64,000 bases of DNA from Variovorax sp. PBL-E5. GTDB taxonomy: Bacteria > Pseudomonadota > Gammaproteobacteria > Burkholderiales > Burkholderiaceae_C. The stretch spans positions 2,046,001 through 2,110,000 of the forward strand of contig NZ_LR594671.1 in NCBI RefSeq assembly GCF_901827185.1. Direction: 5' to 3'. Made by a program: the position numbers and the translations under genes. The notes under the pieces were generated by a model that saw nothing but the letters and a program-made list of their open reading frames with translations, had not been told where the DNA came from and did not search any database. Each line of letters starts with the position of its first letter. The first letter of the stretch is position 1. This document shows, piece by piece, positions 27,620-37,988 of the stretch.

Positions 27620-28645
27620 GTGAAACAGTTGCCCTCAATTATATCGGCCGACCCTTCGGGCCATAGCCCCGAGACGGCCGAGCACGACGAGGGGGCCGAT
27701 CCTTCGGATGCCAGCGAACTCCGTTCGTTCCGCGTCGGCCAGGCCCAGCACGGCCAGCGCCTGGACCGCGCGCTCGCCGCGCTGGTGCCCGAGTTTTCGC
27801 GCAGCTACCTCCAGCAACTGATCGATGCCGGCATGGTGGAACTGCACGGGCAGCCCGCCACCAAGCCGTCGGCCACGGTGCATGCCGGCGAGGAGGGGCG
27901 CATCGAATTGCGCCCGACGCCGCAAAGCCAGGCCTTCCGGCCCGAGCCGATGCCGATCGAGGTGCTGTACGAGGACGAGCACCTGCGCATCATCGACAAG
28001 CCGGTGGGCCTCGTGGTGCATCCGGCGCCCGGCCACTGGAGCGGGACGCTGCTCAACGGCCTGCTGGCGCTCGACCCGAAGGCGACGCTGCTGCCGCGCG
28101 CAGGCATCGTCCATCGGCTCGACCGCGACACCAGCGGGCTGATGGTGGTGGCCCGCAGCCGCGCGGCGATGGATGCCCTGGTCGCGCTGATCGCCGCGCG
28201 CGAGGTGAAGCGGCAGTACCTCGCCCTCGCGCACCGCAGCTGGCAGGGCGCTGCTGCGCGGCATGTCGATGCCGCGCTCGGGCGCGATCCGCGCAACCGG
28301 CTGCGCATGGCCGTGGTCGACCTGGCGCGGCATTCGGGCAAGCCGGCACGCACGCTGATCGAGGCGCTGGATAGCAACGAACAAGGCTGCGCCGTGCGCT
28401 GCACGCTGGAGACCGGGCGCACCCATCAGATCCGCGTCCACATGGCATCGATCGGCCATCCGCTGGTCGGCGACGCCCTGTACGGCGGCGTCGCGGCAGC
28501 CGGCCTCACGCGCCAGGCGCTGCACGCATTCAGGCTCGCGTTCGTGCATCCGGTCAGCCGGGTGCCGATGGAATTCCGCTCGCCGCCGCCGCCCGATCTC
28601 GAAGCAGGGCTGCGCAGCTGGGGCCTGGATTACAATCGCGCCTGA
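27620..28645 (+). CDS. rluD: 23S rRNA pseudouridine(1911/1915/1917) synthase
   Basis: Isomerises uridines in helix 69 of 23S rRNA, needed for normal subunit assembly. 341 residues: N-terminal S4-like RNA-binding region (about 55-100, QRLDRALAALVPEFSRSYLQQLI) and the RluA-type catalytic domain with HRLDRDTSGLMVV (catalytic Asp near 169) and GRTHQIRVHM. The first 38 or so residues are poorly conserved in character. GTG at 27620 is preceded by AAGG; TTG at 27629 is possible, and no ATG occurs before the S4 region. Divergent from bamD. Confidence 0.9.
   Translation: MKQLPSIISADPSGHSPETAEHDEGADPSDASELRSFRVGQAQHGQRLDRALAALVPEFSRSYLQQLIDAGMVELHGQPATKPSATVHAGEEGRIELRPTPQSQAFRPEPMPIEVLYEDEHLRIIDKPVGLVVHPAPGHWSGTLLNGLLALDPKATLLPRAGIVHRLDRDTSGLMVVARSRAAMDALVALIAAREVKRQYLALAHRSWQGAAARHVDAALGRDPRNRLRMAVVDLARHSGKPARTLIEALDSNEQGCAVRCTLETGRTHQIRVHMASIGHPLVGDALYGGVAAAGLTRQALHAFRLAFVHPVSRVPMEFRSPPPPDLEAGLRSWGLDYNRA
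27638..27643 (-). promoter_or_regulatory. Candidate -10 box for bamD inside rluD
   Basis: On the minus strand these six bases read TATAAT, a perfect -10 hexamer in otherwise G+C-rich coding DNA, placing a start of transcription near 27631 and 26 bases before the bamD ATG. No convincing -35 is seen at 17 bases. Confidence 0.45.
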
Positions 28646-28646
28646 C

Positions 28647-28680
28647 GGCCCCGAGGGCCGCGCCGGCCACCGAGCCGGCC
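28647..28680 (+). other. Two small hairpins after rluD
   Basis: GGCCC-CGA-GGGCC (28647-28659) is followed by a second inverted repeat of GCCGGC arms around CACCGA. There is no T-run. It may slow or help end transcription before scpB; the rest of the 127-base gap shows nothing clear. Confidence 0.3.
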
Positions 28681-28772
28681 TTGCGTTGCATTGCGCCGCG
28701 TGCCGGCAACGCCTTCTTCCATCCTTCTGAACAAGCGTCCTTCGAGGCGCCTTTTCCCGGATAACGCGAACC

Positions 28773-29489
28773 ATGAATACGGCGGATGCCAAGCGCATTC
28801 TCGAAACCGCCTTGATCTGTTCGACCCAGCCGTTGCCGGTGCGCGAATTGCGCGTGCTGTTCGACGATGAGCTGGGTGGCGACACCATCAAGACGCTGTT
28901 GCTCGAGCTGCAGGAAGACTGGTCGCAGCGCGGCCTGGAACTGGTGAGCGTGGCCAGCGGGTGGCGCTTCCAGAGCCGGCCCGAGCTGCGTGATCACCTC
29001 GATCGCCTGCACCCCGAGAAGCCGCCGCGCTACACGCGCGCGGCGCTCGAAACGCTGGCCATCATTGCCTATCGGCAGCCGGTCACCCGCGGCGACATGG
29101 AAGACATCCGCGGCGTCACCATCAATTCGCTGATCCTCAAGCAGCTCGAGGACCGCAACTGGGTCGAAGTCATCGGCCACCGCGAGACGGTCGGCCGCCC
29201 CGCGCTCTATGCGACCACGCGCCAGTTCCTCGACGACCTCGGCCTGGCGTCGCTCGACCAGCTGCCCGTGATCGAAACGCCGGCGCAACAGGGCGCGCTG
29301 ATCGACGCGCTCGATCAGGCGGCAGGGTCCGACCAGCCGGCCTTGCTGATCGACGAACCCGGGACGCAGGCCGAGGCCGAGACCGATGCACAGGCCGAGC
29401 CCGAGCTCGAGCCATCCTCCCCTGTCGACGACGAACCCGCGCCCGACGAGGCAACACCCACCGCCGTTCCTTCCGGAAACCCATCATGA
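28773..29489 (+). CDS. scpB: Segregation and condensation protein B
   Basis: Kleisin-associated winged-helix protein of the SMC-ScpA-ScpB condensin. 238 residues: two winged-helix domains (about 1-85 and 90-165; [25 protein letters not shown] and [15 protein letters not shown] are characteristic), followed by an acidic, Pro/Ala-rich tail of about 60 residues that varies in the family. The stop overlaps the rluB start (ATGA at 29486), the usual arrangement with this pseudouridine synthase. No scpA is present in the window. Confidence 0.94.
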   Translation: MNTADAKRILETALICSTQPLPVRELRVLFDDELGGDTIKTLLLELQEDWSQRGLELVSVASGWRFQSRPELRDHLDRLHPEKPPRYTRAALETLAIIAYRQPVTRGDMEDIRGVTINSLILKQLEDRNWVEVIGHRETVGRPALYATTRQFLDDLGLASLDQLPVIETPAQQGALIDALDQAAGSDQPALLIDEPGTQAEAETDAQAEPELEPSSPVDDEPAPDEATPTAVPSGNPS

Positions 29490-31165
29490 GCCCCTCCGAA
29501 CCTGACGAAGCGGGCGCGATGCCCGCCGTACCCGCGCCCGAAGACGAGGCGGCCGTTCCTGCTCAGGCGGCAGAAAGCCCGGCCGAAGCGCTGACGCGGG
29601 ACCCGTCCGAGGCACCTCGCAAACGCCGGCCGCGCCAGCGCAAGCCCGCGGCGGATGCGATCGCCGACGAGCCGCAGGCGGACGAGGCGCCTGCACCCGC
29701 CGCGCAGGAGCCCGTTGTCGCCGCGGCCCCCGCGGTCGCGCAGGATGCGGGCGGCCATGACCAGCGCGATGACGACGACGAGGAAGAAGAAGAGGAGCCC
29801 GACGAAGAGGAGGATGACCTCGACCGCGCCCGCCGGGCCGCCGAAAAGGAGCAGCGCAACGCACCGCCGCCCGAGCCGATCCGTTTCGCCGATGTCATCT
29901 CCGGCCAGTTCGACGCCGACGAGGAAAGCCCGGACGTGCCGGCGATCAAGCGCGTGCTGCTGCCGGAGGCCGATTCGCCCAAGCTGCACAAGGTGCTGGC
30001 CCAGGCCGGCCTGGGCTCGCGGCTCGAGATGGAGCAGCTCATCCTGCAGGGGCGCATCTCGGTCAACAACGAGCCGGCGCACATCGGCCAGCGCATCCAG
30101 TACGGCGACCAGGTGAAGATCAACGGCAAGCCGATCCGCTTTCGCATCGCACCGCCGCCGGCGCGCGTGATCGCTTATCACAAGCCGGTCGGCGAGGTCG
30201 TGACGCACGACGACCCGCAGAACCGCCCGACCGTATTTCGCAAGCTGCCGCGCCTGCAGCAGGGCAAATGGCAATCGGTCGGCCGTCTCGACCTGAATAC
30301 CGAAGGCCTGCTGCTCTTCACCAGCTCCGGCGAACTCGCCAACCAGCTGATGCATCCGCGCTTCGGGCTGGAGCGCGAATACGCGGTGCGGGTGCTCGGC
30401 GCGCTCAGCAGCGAAGAGAAGCAGCACCTGCTCGACGGCGTGCGGCTCGACGACGGCATGGCACAGTTCGGCTCGATCGAGGAGGGCGGCGGCGAAGGCT
30501 CGAACTGCTGGTACCGTGTCACGATCTCCGAAGGCCGCAACCGCGAGGTGCGGCGCATGCTCGAATCGGTCGGCCATGCGGTGAGCCGCCTGATCCGCAT
30601 TCGCTACGGCGCGATGGTGCTGCCGCGCGGCCTCAAACGCGGCGCCTGGATGGAGCTGGACGAGCGCGACATCCGCGCGCTGTTCGAGGCTGCGGGTTCC
30701 GGGGAGCGTGCACCGCGCTCTGGCATGGGCCCGAAGGGGCAGGGGCCCGGCCAGGACGGCGGTGGCCGGAACAACCGCAATCGCAAGCGGCGCGGCAATC
30801 GCAATGGCGGCGGAGGTGGCGGTGGCGGTCCGCGCGACGACATGCGCGAGCCGCCGATTCCGAATCCGCTGGGCGGCGGCCAGGGCGTGCGCGGCGATCG
30901 CGGCCGCAGCGGCGGCAACGCCGGCGGCCCGCCCCAGGGCCGCCGCAACAACCGCAACGACCGACAGGGCGGCAATCGCCAGGGCGAAGACCGTCCGCCG
31001 AGCGGCGCCAACCAGCCCGATCCGATGAAGACCTCGCTCGGGTACATTGGCGCCGACAGCTTCTCGCGTCAGCGCAAGGAGCAGCGCCAGGGCCCGCGTC
31101 GCGGCGGCGGCGGTGGCGGCGGTAATTTCGGCGGGCCGAGCGGCGGACGTCGCCGCGGCCGCTGA
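29486..31165 (+). CDS. rluB: 23S rRNA pseudouridine(2605) synthase with long disordered tails
   Basis: RsuA/RluB-family pseudouridine synthase acting on 23S rRNA. The ordered core is short: S4 domain about 165-213 ([19 protein letters not shown]) and the catalytic domain with [14 protein letters not shown] (Asp near 268) and [20 protein letters not shown]. It is wrapped by a 150-residue N-terminal extension with a basic patch (RKRRPRQRK) and an unbroken acidic block ([17 protein letters not shown]), and a C-terminal extension of about 150 residues rich in Gly, Arg and Asn (RG/RGG-like). At 559 residues it is far longer than the roughly 290-residue enterobacterial enzyme. The tails probably bind RNA or ribosomal proteins. 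Confidence 0.93.
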   Translation: MSPSEPDEAGAMPAVPAPEDEAAVPAQAAESPAEALTRDPSEAPRKRRPRQRKPAADAIADEPQADEAPAPAAQEPVVAAAPAVAQDAGGHDQRDDDDEEEEEEPDEEEDDLDRARRAAEKEQRNAPPPEPIRFADVISGQFDADEESPDVPAIKRVLLPEADSPKLHKVLAQAGLGSRLEMEQLILQGRISVNNEPAHIGQRIQYGDQVKINGKPIRFRIAPPPARVIAYHKPVGEVVTHDDPQNRPTVFRKLPRLQQGKWQSVGRLDLNTEGLLLFTSSGELANQLMHPRFGLEREYAVRVLGALSSEEKQHLLDGVRLDDGMAQFGSIEEGGGEGSNCWYRVTISEGRNREVRRMLESVGHAVSRLIRIRYGAMVLPRGLKRGAWMELDERDIRALFEAAGSGERAPRSGMGPKGQGPGQDGGGRNNRNRKRRGNRNGGGGGGGGPRDDMREPPIPNPLGGGQGVRGDRGRSGGNAGGPPQGRRNNRNDRQGGNRQGEDRPPSGANQPDPMKTSLGYIGADSFSRQRKEQRQGPRRGGGGGGGNFGGPSGGRRRGR

Positions 31166-31225
31166 AAACGGGCCGGCGCCGCGGTTTTTCGTCGGCTCGT
31201 CACGGGCCGTGCTGACCGCGCCGGT

Positions 31226-31231
31226 TAAAAT
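31226..31231 (+). promoter_or_regulatory. Candidate -10 element for ndk
   Basis: TAAAAT in the 146-base gap between rluB and ndk, the only A+T-rich stretch there. A matching -35 is not obvious. Nothing else was seen in the gap. Confidence 0.35.
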
Positions 31232-31311
31232 TAGAGGCTTTGTCAGGCAGGCGCGAGCGGCGCGGCGTGACGCAGCCACATCCAGATCCAAGTTCTCAGG
31301 AAATCACTTCA

Positions 31312-31737
31312 ATGGCCATCGAACGTACCCTCTCCATCATCAAGCCCGACGCCGTGGCGAAGAACGTCATCGGCAAGATCGTCTCCCGCTTCGAAGCGGC
31401 CGGCCTCAAGGTCGTGGCCGCCAAGCTGGTGCATCTGTCGCGCAATGAAGCCGAGCAGTTCTATGCGGTCCACAAGGCGCGTCCCTTCTTCAAGGACCTG
31501 GTCGAGTTCATGATCTCCGGCCCGGTCTTCGTGCAGGTGCTCGAAGGCGAAGACGCCATCACCAAGAACCGCGACCTGATGGGCGCCACCGATCCCAAGA
31601 AGGCCGCCGCCGGCACCATCCGCGCCGACTTCGCCGACAGCATCGACGCCAACGCAGTGCACGGCTCGGACGCTCCGGAAACCGCCCAGGCCGAAGTCGC
31701 CTTCTTCTTCGCCGGCCTCAACGTCTACGCACGCTGA
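31312..31737 (+). CDS. ndk: Nucleoside diphosphate kinase
   Basis: Balances nucleoside triphosphate pools by moving the gamma-phosphate through a phosphohistidine. 141 residues, exactly the usual length. [15 protein letters not shown] at the N-terminus and the active-site signature [15 protein letters not shown], with the catalytic His about 117. ATG at 31312 begins the conserved MAIERTLSI; a longer in-frame reading from 31240 adds 24 unconserved residues. AGGAAATCACTTCA precedes the start. First gene of a long same-strand block continuing to purA. Confidence 0.97.
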   Translation: MAIERTLSIIKPDAVAKNVIGKIVSRFEAAGLKVVAAKLVHLSRNEAEQFYAVHKARPFFKDLVEFMISGPVFVQVLEGEDAITKNRDLMGATDPKKAAAGTIRADFADSIDANAVHGSDAPETAQAEVAFFFAGLNVYAR

Positions 31738-31757
31738 GGTTCAACCCGCCTGACGCG

Positions 31758-32909
31758 ATGACCACCACCAACCTGCTCGAATTCGATCTCGAGGGGTTGG
31801 CCGCGTTCTGCGAGGGCCTGGGCGAGAAGCGTTTCCGCGCGACGCAGCTGTTCCGCTGGATCCACCAGCGCGGCGCGGCCGACTTCACGCAGATGACCGA
31901 TCTCGCGAAGTCGCTGCGCGAGAAGCTCGCCTCCACGGCGCGCATCGAGCCGCTGCCGGTGATCACGCAGCACGCGTCGGCCGACGGCACGATCAAGTGG
32001 CTGTTCGACGTCGGTGACGGCAACGCGGTCGAGGCGGTGTTCATTCCCGAGGACGACCGCGGCACGCTGTGCGTCTCCTCGCAGGCCGGCTGCGCCGTCG
32101 GCTGCCGGTTCTGCTCGACCGGCCATCAGGGCTTCAGCCGCAACCTCACGACCGGCGAGATCGTCGCCCAGCTCTGGTTCGCCGAGCACTTCCTGCGCAA
32201 GCATCTGCAGCGCGACGAGCGCGTGATCTCCAATGTCGTGATGATGGGCATGGGTGAGCCGCTGCAGAACTACGCCGCTCTCGTGCCGGCGCTGCGTACC
32301 ATGCTCGACGACAACGCCTACGGGCTGTCGCGCAGGCGTGTGACGGTGTCGACCTCCGGCGTGGTGCCGATGATCGACCGCCTGGGCGCGGACTGCCCGG
32401 TGGCACTGGCCGTGTCGCTGCACGCGCCCAACGACGCGCTGCGCGACGATCTGGTGCCGCTCAATCGCAAGTACCCCATCGCCGAATTGCTCGAGGCCTG
32501 CAAGCGCTATCTTGCGCATGCGCCGCGCGATTTCATCACCTTCGAGTACTGCATGCTCGACGGCGTCAACGACCAGCCCGAGCATGCGCGCCAGCTGGTC
32601 GAACTGGTGCGCTCGCAGGGCATGTCCTGCAAGTTCAACCTGATTCCTTTCAATCCCTTCCCGGCCTCCGGCTTGCTGCGCTCGCCGCAGGCCCGCGTGC
32701 TCGCCTTCGCCAAGGTGCTGAGCGAGGCCGGCATCGTGACCACCGTGCGCAAGACGCGCGGCGACGACATCGATGCGGCCTGCGGTCAGCTGGCCGGCGA
32801 TGTGAAGGACCGCACGCATGCCGCCCAGCGCATGGCGCAGCGGCGTACCGTTGTTCTGCATCCGGCCCGCAAGGCGGCCACCACCACACCCACTGCCCAG
32901 GAGCGATGA
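31758..32909 (+). CDS. rlmN: Dual-specificity 23S rRNA A2503 / tRNA A37 methyltransferase
   Basis: Radical-SAM enzyme making 2-methyladenosine in 23S rRNA and some tRNAs. 383 residues: N-terminal accessory domain ([17 protein letters not shown]), the cluster motif CAVGCRFC (about 112-119), GMGEPLQNY, and the conserved end region [16 protein letters not shown] whose Cys (about 342) forms the protein-RNA adduct. The [11 protein letters not shown] segment is also typical. It starts at 31758, 20 bases after ndk, and pilW follows after four bases. Confidence 0.96.
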   Translation: MTTTNLLEFDLEGLAAFCEGLGEKRFRATQLFRWIHQRGAADFTQMTDLAKSLREKLASTARIEPLPVITQHASADGTIKWLFDVGDGNAVEAVFIPEDDRGTLCVSSQAGCAVGCRFCSTGHQGFSRNLTTGEIVAQLWFAEHFLRKHLQRDERVISNVVMMGMGEPLQNYAALVPALRTMLDDNAYGLSRRRVTVSTSGVVPMIDRLGADCPVALAVSLHAPNDALRDDLVPLNRKYPIAELLEACKRYLAHAPRDFITFEYCMLDGVNDQPEHARQLVELVRSQGMSCKFNLIPFNPFPASGLLRSPQARVLAFAKVLSEAGIVTTVRKTRGDDIDAACGQLAGDVKDRTHAAQRMAQRRTVVLHPARKAATTTPTAQER

Positions 32910-32913
32910 AGCG

Positions 32914-33744
32914 ATGAGCCATGCCTTTCCGATCGTGCACAAGCTGTGGATGCGGGTCCTTTTCGGCCTGGCCGCGGCGGTGCTGCTGGCGGGCTGCGCC
33001 AACAAGGCCGGCACCGTCGGCAGCACGGCGGGCAACGGTGCCGACATCGTGACCGACTCCGACGAGACCGCCGGCCGCAAGCGCGCCAAGCTGCGCATGG
33101 AACTCGCGATCGGCTACTTCCAGGCCGGCGAGACGAAGGTGGCGCTCGACGAGATCAAACAGGCGCTGGCGGCCGACCCGACTTTCCCCGATGCCTACAA
33201 CCTGCGCGGCCTGGTCTACATGCGGCTCGACGACGCGGGCCTGGCCGAAGACAGCTTTCGCCGCGCCATCGCGCTCAATCCGCGCGACCCCAACGTGCTG
33301 CACAACTACGGCTGGCTGCTGTGCCAGCAGAACCGCTACGCCGATGCGCAGGCGCAGTTCTCGGCGGCGCTGGCGATCCCGACCTACGGCGAGCGCGCCA
33401 AGACGTTCATGACCCAGGGCGTGTGCCAGATGAAGGCCGGCCAGCGCGCCGAGGCGGAGCGCAGTCTCACGCAGGCCTACGAGCTCGATGCCGGCAATCC
33501 GGTGATCGGCTTCAACCTGGCCGTGCTGTTGGCGCAGCGCGAGGAATGGGCGCGTGCGCAGTTCTACATTCGCCGTGTCAACAATGGCCCCTCGGCCAAT
33601 GCCGAGACGCTCTGGCTGGGCATCAAGGTCGAGCGCCACCTCAACAACCGCGACGCCGCCGCGCAACTCGCAAGCCAGTTGCAGCGCCGTTTCCCCGAAT
33701 CGCGGGAGGCGAGCGCGTACGAGCGCGGAAACTTCAATGAGTGA
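32914..33744 (+). CDS. pilW: Type IV pilus biogenesis lipoprotein PilW/PilF
   Basis: TPR lipoprotein, a pilotin-type factor for the PilQ secretin and pilus stability. 276 residues: signal with lipobox LLAGC (about 23-27), then tandem TPRs (about 60-240; AIGYFQAGETKVALDEI, YNLRGLVYMRLDDAGLAEDSF, NYGWLLCQQNRYADAQAQF). ATG at 32914 lies after AGGAGCGATGAAGCG; M13 would be a shorter alternative. It overlaps rodZ by eight bases. The position between rlmN and rodZ is the standard order in proteobacteria. Confidence 0.9.
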   Translation: MSHAFPIVHKLWMRVLFGLAAAVLLAGCANKAGTVGSTAGNGADIVTDSDETAGRKRAKLRMELAIGYFQAGETKVALDEIKQALAADPTFPDAYNLRGLVYMRLDDAGLAEDSFRRAIALNPRDPNVLHNYGWLLCQQNRYADAQAQFSAALAIPTYGERAKTFMTQGVCQMKAGQRAEAERSLTQAYELDAGNPVIGFNLAVLLAQREEWARAQFYIRRVNNGPSANAETLWLGIKVERHLNNRDAAAQLASQLQRRFPESREASAYERGNFNE

Positions 33745-34651
33745 GCGGATCAGCGAGTTCGGCACCTCCGCCTCGGTGCCGCTGGGCGGCCCCGACACCG
33801 CGCACATGACGGCCGGCGACATGCTGCGCGAGGCGCGCGAAGCGCATGGCCTGCACATCGACATGGTGGCGGCGGCGCTGAAGGTGTCGACGCAGAAGCT
33901 GGCTGCCCTCGAGGCCGACGACATCGATGCGCTGCCGGACCCTGTGTTCGCGCGCGCACTCGCGGCCAGCGTATGCCGTGCGCTGCGGATCGATCCCGCG
34001 CCGGTGCTGGCCAAGCTGCCGGGCGCGCCGCGCGCCGGCCTGGCGGATGCCGATCGCACCATCAGCAGGAGCCTGCGTTCCAACGTGCCGCGCTCGGGCA
34101 ATGGCGCGCAGGGCCTGCCTTCGCGCGCCCTGCTGGGCGTGGTGGTTCTGCTGCTGGCCGGGGCGGCCGTGCTGTTCTGGCTGCCGCAATCGGTGTTCGA
34201 CCAGATCGGTGCCTCGTTCTCCCATCTGATGTCGCGCAACGACGCGGCGCAGCCCGCCCCGGCCGTGGAGCCCACGGCCGCGCCGGCGCCTGACGGCGGC
34301 GCTGTCGAGACGGTGCAGCCCGCGCCGCCGGCGGCGCCCGCACCGCAGGCCGCGGCTTCCGCGGCTGCGCCTGTTGCAGCAGCGGCGGTTGCGCCTGCGG
34401 CCGTCGGCAGCAACGTGATCGTCTTCACGGCGCGCGAAGATTCCTGGATCACCGTGAGCGAGGCCGGGGGCAAGCCGCTGCTGAGGCGCACGGTCAAGGG
34501 CGGCGAGACGGTGGGCGTGACGGGCACCTTGCCGCTCGCGGTGGTGGTCGGCCGGGCATCGGTCGTCGACGTGCAGGTGCGCGGCAAGCCCTACGACCTG
34601 GCGCCGCTCACGCATTCCGGCGGCGTCGCACGCTTCGAGGTCAAACCATGA
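33737..34651 (+). CDS. rodZ: Cell-shape protein RodZ
   Basis: Bitopic protein linking MreB filaments to the cell-wall elongation machinery. 304 residues: cytoplasmic helix-turn-helix domain (about 23-95, [23 protein letters not shown]), one membrane helix (about 130-152, [19 protein letters not shown]), a Pro/Ala-rich periplasmic linker of about 60 residues and the C-terminal beta domain (DUF4115; about 225-304, [20 protein letters not shown]). ATG is inside the end of pilW and the stop overlaps ispG (ATGA at 34648), so three genes are tightly coupled. Confidence 0.93.
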   Translation: MSERISEFGTSASVPLGGPDTAHMTAGDMLREAREAHGLHIDMVAAALKVSTQKLAALEADDIDALPDPVFARALAASVCRALRIDPAPVLAKLPGAPRAGLADADRTISRSLRSNVPRSGNGAQGLPSRALLGVVVLLLAGAAVLFWLPQSVFDQIGASFSHLMSRNDAAQPAPAVEPTAAPAPDGGAVETVQPAPPAAPAPQAAASAAAPVAAAAVAPAAVGSNVIVFTAREDSWITVSEAGGKPLLRRTVKGGETVGVTGTLPLAVVVGRASVVDVQVRGKPYDLAPLTHSGGVARFEVKP

Positions 34652-35946
34652 CAGACACCGACACTACCGGCACTCTCGGCTGCCTGCCGATCGGGTCCGC
34701 GGCACCGAAGGCGCGCCGCTCGCGCCAGGCCAGCGTGGTCTGGGGCGCGCGCACCGTGACGGTCGGCGGCGACGCGCCGGTGCGCGTGCAGTCGATGACC
34801 AATACGGACACGGTCGATGCGATCGGCACCGCGATCCAGATCAAGGAACTGGCGATCGCCGGCTCGGAGATGGTGCGCATCACCGTCAACACGCCCGAAG
34901 CCGCCGCACAAGTGCCCTACATTCGCGAGCAGCTCGACCGCATGGGCATCGACGTGCCGCTGATCGGCGATTTCCACTACAACGGCCACCGCCTGCTCAC
35001 CGACCATCCGGCCTGCGCCGAGGCGCTCAGCAAGTACCGCATCAATCCCGGCAACGTCGGCAAGGGCGACAAGCACGACCGCCAGTTCGGCCAGATGATC
35101 GACGTTGCCATGCGCTGGGACAAGCCCGTGCGCATCGGCGTCAACTGGGGCAGCCTCGACCAGGAGCTTCTGGCCAGCCTGATGGACATCAACAGCCGCC
35201 GCGCCGAGCCCTGGGATGCGAAGCAGGTGATGTACGAGGCGCTGGTCAGCTCGGCCATCGATTCCGCGAAGCTCGCCGAATCGATGGGCATGAAGGGCCA
35301 CCAGATCATCCTCAGCTGCAAGGTCAGCGGCGTGCAGGACCTGATCTCGGTCTACCGCGAACTCGCGAAGCGCTGCGACTACACCCTGCACCTGGGCCTC
35401 ACCGAAGCGGGCATGGGCACCAAGGGCACGGTGGCCTCGGCCACGGCGCTGTCGATCCTGCTGCAGGAAGGCATCGGCGACACGATCCGCGTCTCGCTCA
35501 CGCCGCAGCCCGGCGAGTCGCGCACGCAGGAAGTGCTGATCGCCAACGAGATCCTGCAGGCGCTCGGCCTGCGCGTATTCGTGCCCAGCGTCACCGCATG
35601 CCCCGGCTGCGGCCGCACGACCAGCACCACCTTCCAGGAACTGGCCAAGCAGATCGACGACTACCTGCGCCTGCAGATGCCGGTCTGGCGCAGCAAGTAC
35701 CCCGGCGTCGAGACGATGAAGGTGGCCGTGATGGGCTGCATCGTCAATGGTCCCGGCGAAAGCAAGCATGCCGACATCGGCATCAGCCTGCCCGGCACGG
35801 GCGAGGCGCCGGCCGCGCCGGTCTTCATTGACGGCGAGAAGGCGCTCACGCTGCGTGGCGACAACATCGCCAACGAGTTCCATCAACTGGTCGAAAACTA
35901 CATCGAAAAGCGCTTCGGCAGTGCACCCGCCGTGCAAGCTGCCTGA
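34648..35946 (+). CDS. ispG: 4-hydroxy-3-methylbut-2-enyl diphosphate synthase
   Basis: Iron-sulfur enzyme of the MEP isoprenoid pathway, converting methylerythritol cyclodiphosphate to HMBPP. 432 residues: TIM barrel ([43 protein letters not shown]) and the C-terminal ferredoxin-like part carrying the three cluster cysteines in ACPGCGRTT and [10 protein letters not shown]. It has the longer insert between these parts found in many proteobacterial forms. Coupled to rodZ; hisS follows after 11 bases. Confidence 0.96.
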   Translation: MTDTDTTGTLGCLPIGSAAPKARRSRQASVVWGARTVTVGGDAPVRVQSMTNTDTVDAIGTAIQIKELAIAGSEMVRITVNTPEAAAQVPYIREQLDRMGIDVPLIGDFHYNGHRLLTDHPACAEALSKYRINPGNVGKGDKHDRQFGQMIDVAMRWDKPVRIGVNWGSLDQELLASLMDINSRRAEPWDAKQVMYEALVSSAIDSAKLAESMGMKGHQIILSCKVSGVQDLISVYRELAKRCDYTLHLGLTEAGMGTKGTVASATALSILLQEGIGDTIRVSLTPQPGESRTQEVLIANEILQALGLRVFVPSVTACPGCGRTTSTTFQELAKQIDDYLRLQMPVWRSKYPGVETMKVAVMGCIVNGPGESKHADIGISLPGTGEAPAAPVFIDGEKALTLRGDNIANEFHQLVENYIEKRFGSAPAVQAA

Positions 35947-35957
35947 GCTTCCTACCC

Positions 35958-37268
35958 ATGGCTGACAAACTGAATGCCGTCAAAGGCATGAACGACACCT
36001 TGCCGCCGGAATCGGCGCGCTGGGAATGGCTCGAGGGCATCGTGCGCGAGCTGATGGCGCGCTATGCCTTTCGCAATGTCCGCACGCCGATCCTCGAGCA
36101 CACGGCGCTGTTCGTGCGCGGCATCGGCGAGGTCACGGACATCGTCGAGAAGGAGATGTACTCCTTCCAGGACCGCTCGGACAAATACGGCGACAACGAC
36201 CATCTGACGCTGCGCCCCGAGAACACCGCCGGCATCGTGCGCGCCGCGATCGAGCACAACATGCTCTACGACGGCGGCAAGCGCCTGTGGGCGATCGGGC
36301 CGATGTTCCGGCGCGAGAAGCCGCAGCGCGGGCGCTTCCGCCAGTTCCACCAGATCGACGTCGAGGCGCTGGGCTTCGCCGGGCCGGACGTCGACGCCGA
36401 ACTGGTCCTGCTGGCCAATGCCCTGTGGAAAGCCATCGGCCTCACCGACGTGCGCCTGGAGATCAACAGCCTGGGCCAGCCGGCCGAGCGCGCGCAGCAT
36501 CGTGCACAGCTGATTGCGCACTTCGAGGCGCATGCCGACCAGCTCGACGAGGACGCCAAACGCCGGCTGCACAGCAATCCGCTGCGCATCCTCGACACCA
36601 AGAACCCGGCGATGAAGGCGCTGGTGGAATCGGCGCCGAAGCTGATCGACTTCCTCGGCGCCGAGTCGCTCGCGCACTTCGACGGGCTGAAGGCCATCCT
36701 CGACGCCAACGGCATCGCCTACACCGTCAACCCGCGCCTGGTGCGTGGCCTCGACTACTACAACCTCAGCGTCTTCGAATTCGTGACCGATCGGTTGGGC
36801 TCGCAGGGCACGGTGTGCGCCGGCGGGCGCTACGACGGCCTCTTCGAGCAGCTCGGCGGCAAGCCCGCGCCCGCGGTGGGCTGGGCCATCGGCGTGGAGC
36901 GCGTGCTCGAACTCCTGAAGGAGCAGGGCACGCCAGTGCCGCTGCCGGTGCCCGACGCCTACGCGGTGGTGCCCGATGCCGCTGCGATGCCACTCGCGCT
37001 GCGCACGCTGCAGCAACTGCGCGACGCCGGCCTGCGGGTGCAGATGCATGCCGCCACGGCTGACGGCCTGGGCAGCTTCAAGTCGCAGTTCAAGAAGGCC
37101 GATGCCAGCGGTGCCGCGCATGCGCTGGTCTTCGGTGCCGACGAACTCGCGCGCGGCGAGGTCACGGTCAAGGCGCTGCGCGACGGCAGCGGCACGCAGA
37201 CGACGCGCCCGCTGGCCGATCCGGCCGCGTGGGCCGCCACCCTACAATCTTTGGCTCCCAACGACTGA
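35958..37268 (+). CDS. hisS: Histidyl-tRNA synthetase
   Basis: Class II aminoacyl-tRNA synthetase. 436 residues: motif 2 region [15 protein letters not shown] and [18 protein letters not shown], histidine-specific [12 protein letters not shown] and CAGGRYDGL, motif 3 [10 protein letters not shown], and the C-terminal anticodon-binding domain (about 330-430). ATG at 35958 opens the conserved N-terminus [14 protein letters not shown]. It is followed after six bases by the yfgM-like gene. Confidence 0.97.
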   Translation: MADKLNAVKGMNDTLPPESARWEWLEGIVRELMARYAFRNVRTPILEHTALFVRGIGEVTDIVEKEMYSFQDRSDKYGDNDHLTLRPENTAGIVRAAIEHNMLYDGGKRLWAIGPMFRREKPQRGRFRQFHQIDVEALGFAGPDVDAELVLLANALWKAIGLTDVRLEINSLGQPAERAQHRAQLIAHFEAHADQLDEDAKRRLHSNPLRILDTKNPAMKALVESAPKLIDFLGAESLAHFDGLKAILDANGIAYTVNPRLVRGLDYYNLSVFEFVTDRLGSQGTVCAGGRYDGLFEQLGGKPAPAVGWAIGVERVLELLKEQGTPVPLPVPDAYAVVPDAAAMPLALRTLQQLRDAGLRVQMHAATADGLGSFKSQFKKADASGAAHALVFGADELARGEVTVKALRDGSGTQTTRPLADPAAWAATLQSLAPND

Positions 37269-37274
37269 CAGCGC

Positions 37275-37988
37275 ATGGCCACCCCTCTCGATCTCGAAGA
37301 ACAGGAACAGCTCGACCAGCTCAAGCATTTCTGGAACACCTACGGCAACCTGATCACCTGGACCGTGCTGCTTGTGGCCGGTGCCTTCGTGGCCTGGAAC
37401 GGCTGGCAGTACCTGCAGCGCAACAAGGCCGCGCAGGCCTCGGCGCTGTACGACGAGGTCGAACGCAGCGCGCAGTCGGGCGATCCGGCCCGTATCGAGC
37501 GCGCGCTGACCGAGATGAAGGACCGCTTCGCCGGCACGGCCTACGCGCAGCAGGCCGGCCTGCTGGCCGCGAAGACGCTGCACGTGAAGGGCAAGAACGA
37601 CGAGTCGCGCGCTGCGCTCGCCTGGGTGGCCGAGCATGCGGTCGACCCGGGCTATCAGGCCGTCGCGAAGCTTCGGCTCGCGGCCGAGCTGCTCGATGCC
37701 AAGTCCTACGATGAGGCGCTGAAGCAGCTCTCGGGCGAGATGCCCAAGGAGTTCGATGCGCTGGTGGCCGACCGCAAGGGCGACATCTACCTGGCCGAGG
37801 GCAAGCGCGACGAGGCCAAGGCCGAATACCAGAAGGCCTGGAGCGCGTTCGATCCCCGCACCGACTACCGCCGCCTGGTCGAGATCAAGCTCAATGCTGT
37901 CGGCGTCGACCCGAAGAGCCTGACGCCGGCTGCTGTCCCTTCGCCATCCTCCGCTTCAGCTCCCGCTTCAGCCAAGACCGCACCATGA
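37275..37988 (+). CDS. yfgM: YfgM-like membrane-anchored TPR protein
   Basis: 237 residues: a short charged N-terminus rich in Glu/Gln, one membrane helix (about 27-45, LITWTVLLVAGAFVAW) and a periplasmic TPR domain (about 50-215). In E. coli YfgM is an ancillary SecYEG/PpiD-associated chaperone factor, encoded in the same hisS-yfgM-bamB-der order seen here, which supports the name. A Ser/Ala/Pro tail closes the protein. The stop overlaps the bamB start (ATGA at 37985). Confidence 0.88.
   Translation: MATPLDLEEQEQLDQLKHFWNTYGNLITWTVLLVAGAFVAWNGWQYLQRNKAAQASALYDEVERSAQSGDPARIERALTEMKDRFAGTAYAQQAGLLAAKTLHVKGKNDESRAALAWVAEHAVDPGYQAVAKLRLAAELLDAKSYDEALKQLSGEMPKEFDALVADRKGDIYLAEGKRDEAKAEYQKAWSAFDPRTDYRRLVEIKLNAVGVDPKSLTPAAVPSPSSASAPASAKTAP

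Noticed and set aside
28647..28680. Intrinsic terminator after rluD
   Set aside because: Hairpins are present but there is no T-run, so it is recorded only as a structured region.
31166..31200. Possible terminator after rluB (AAACGGG...GGTTTTT)
   Set aside because: The arms do not pair beyond about four bases without mismatches; not strong enough.
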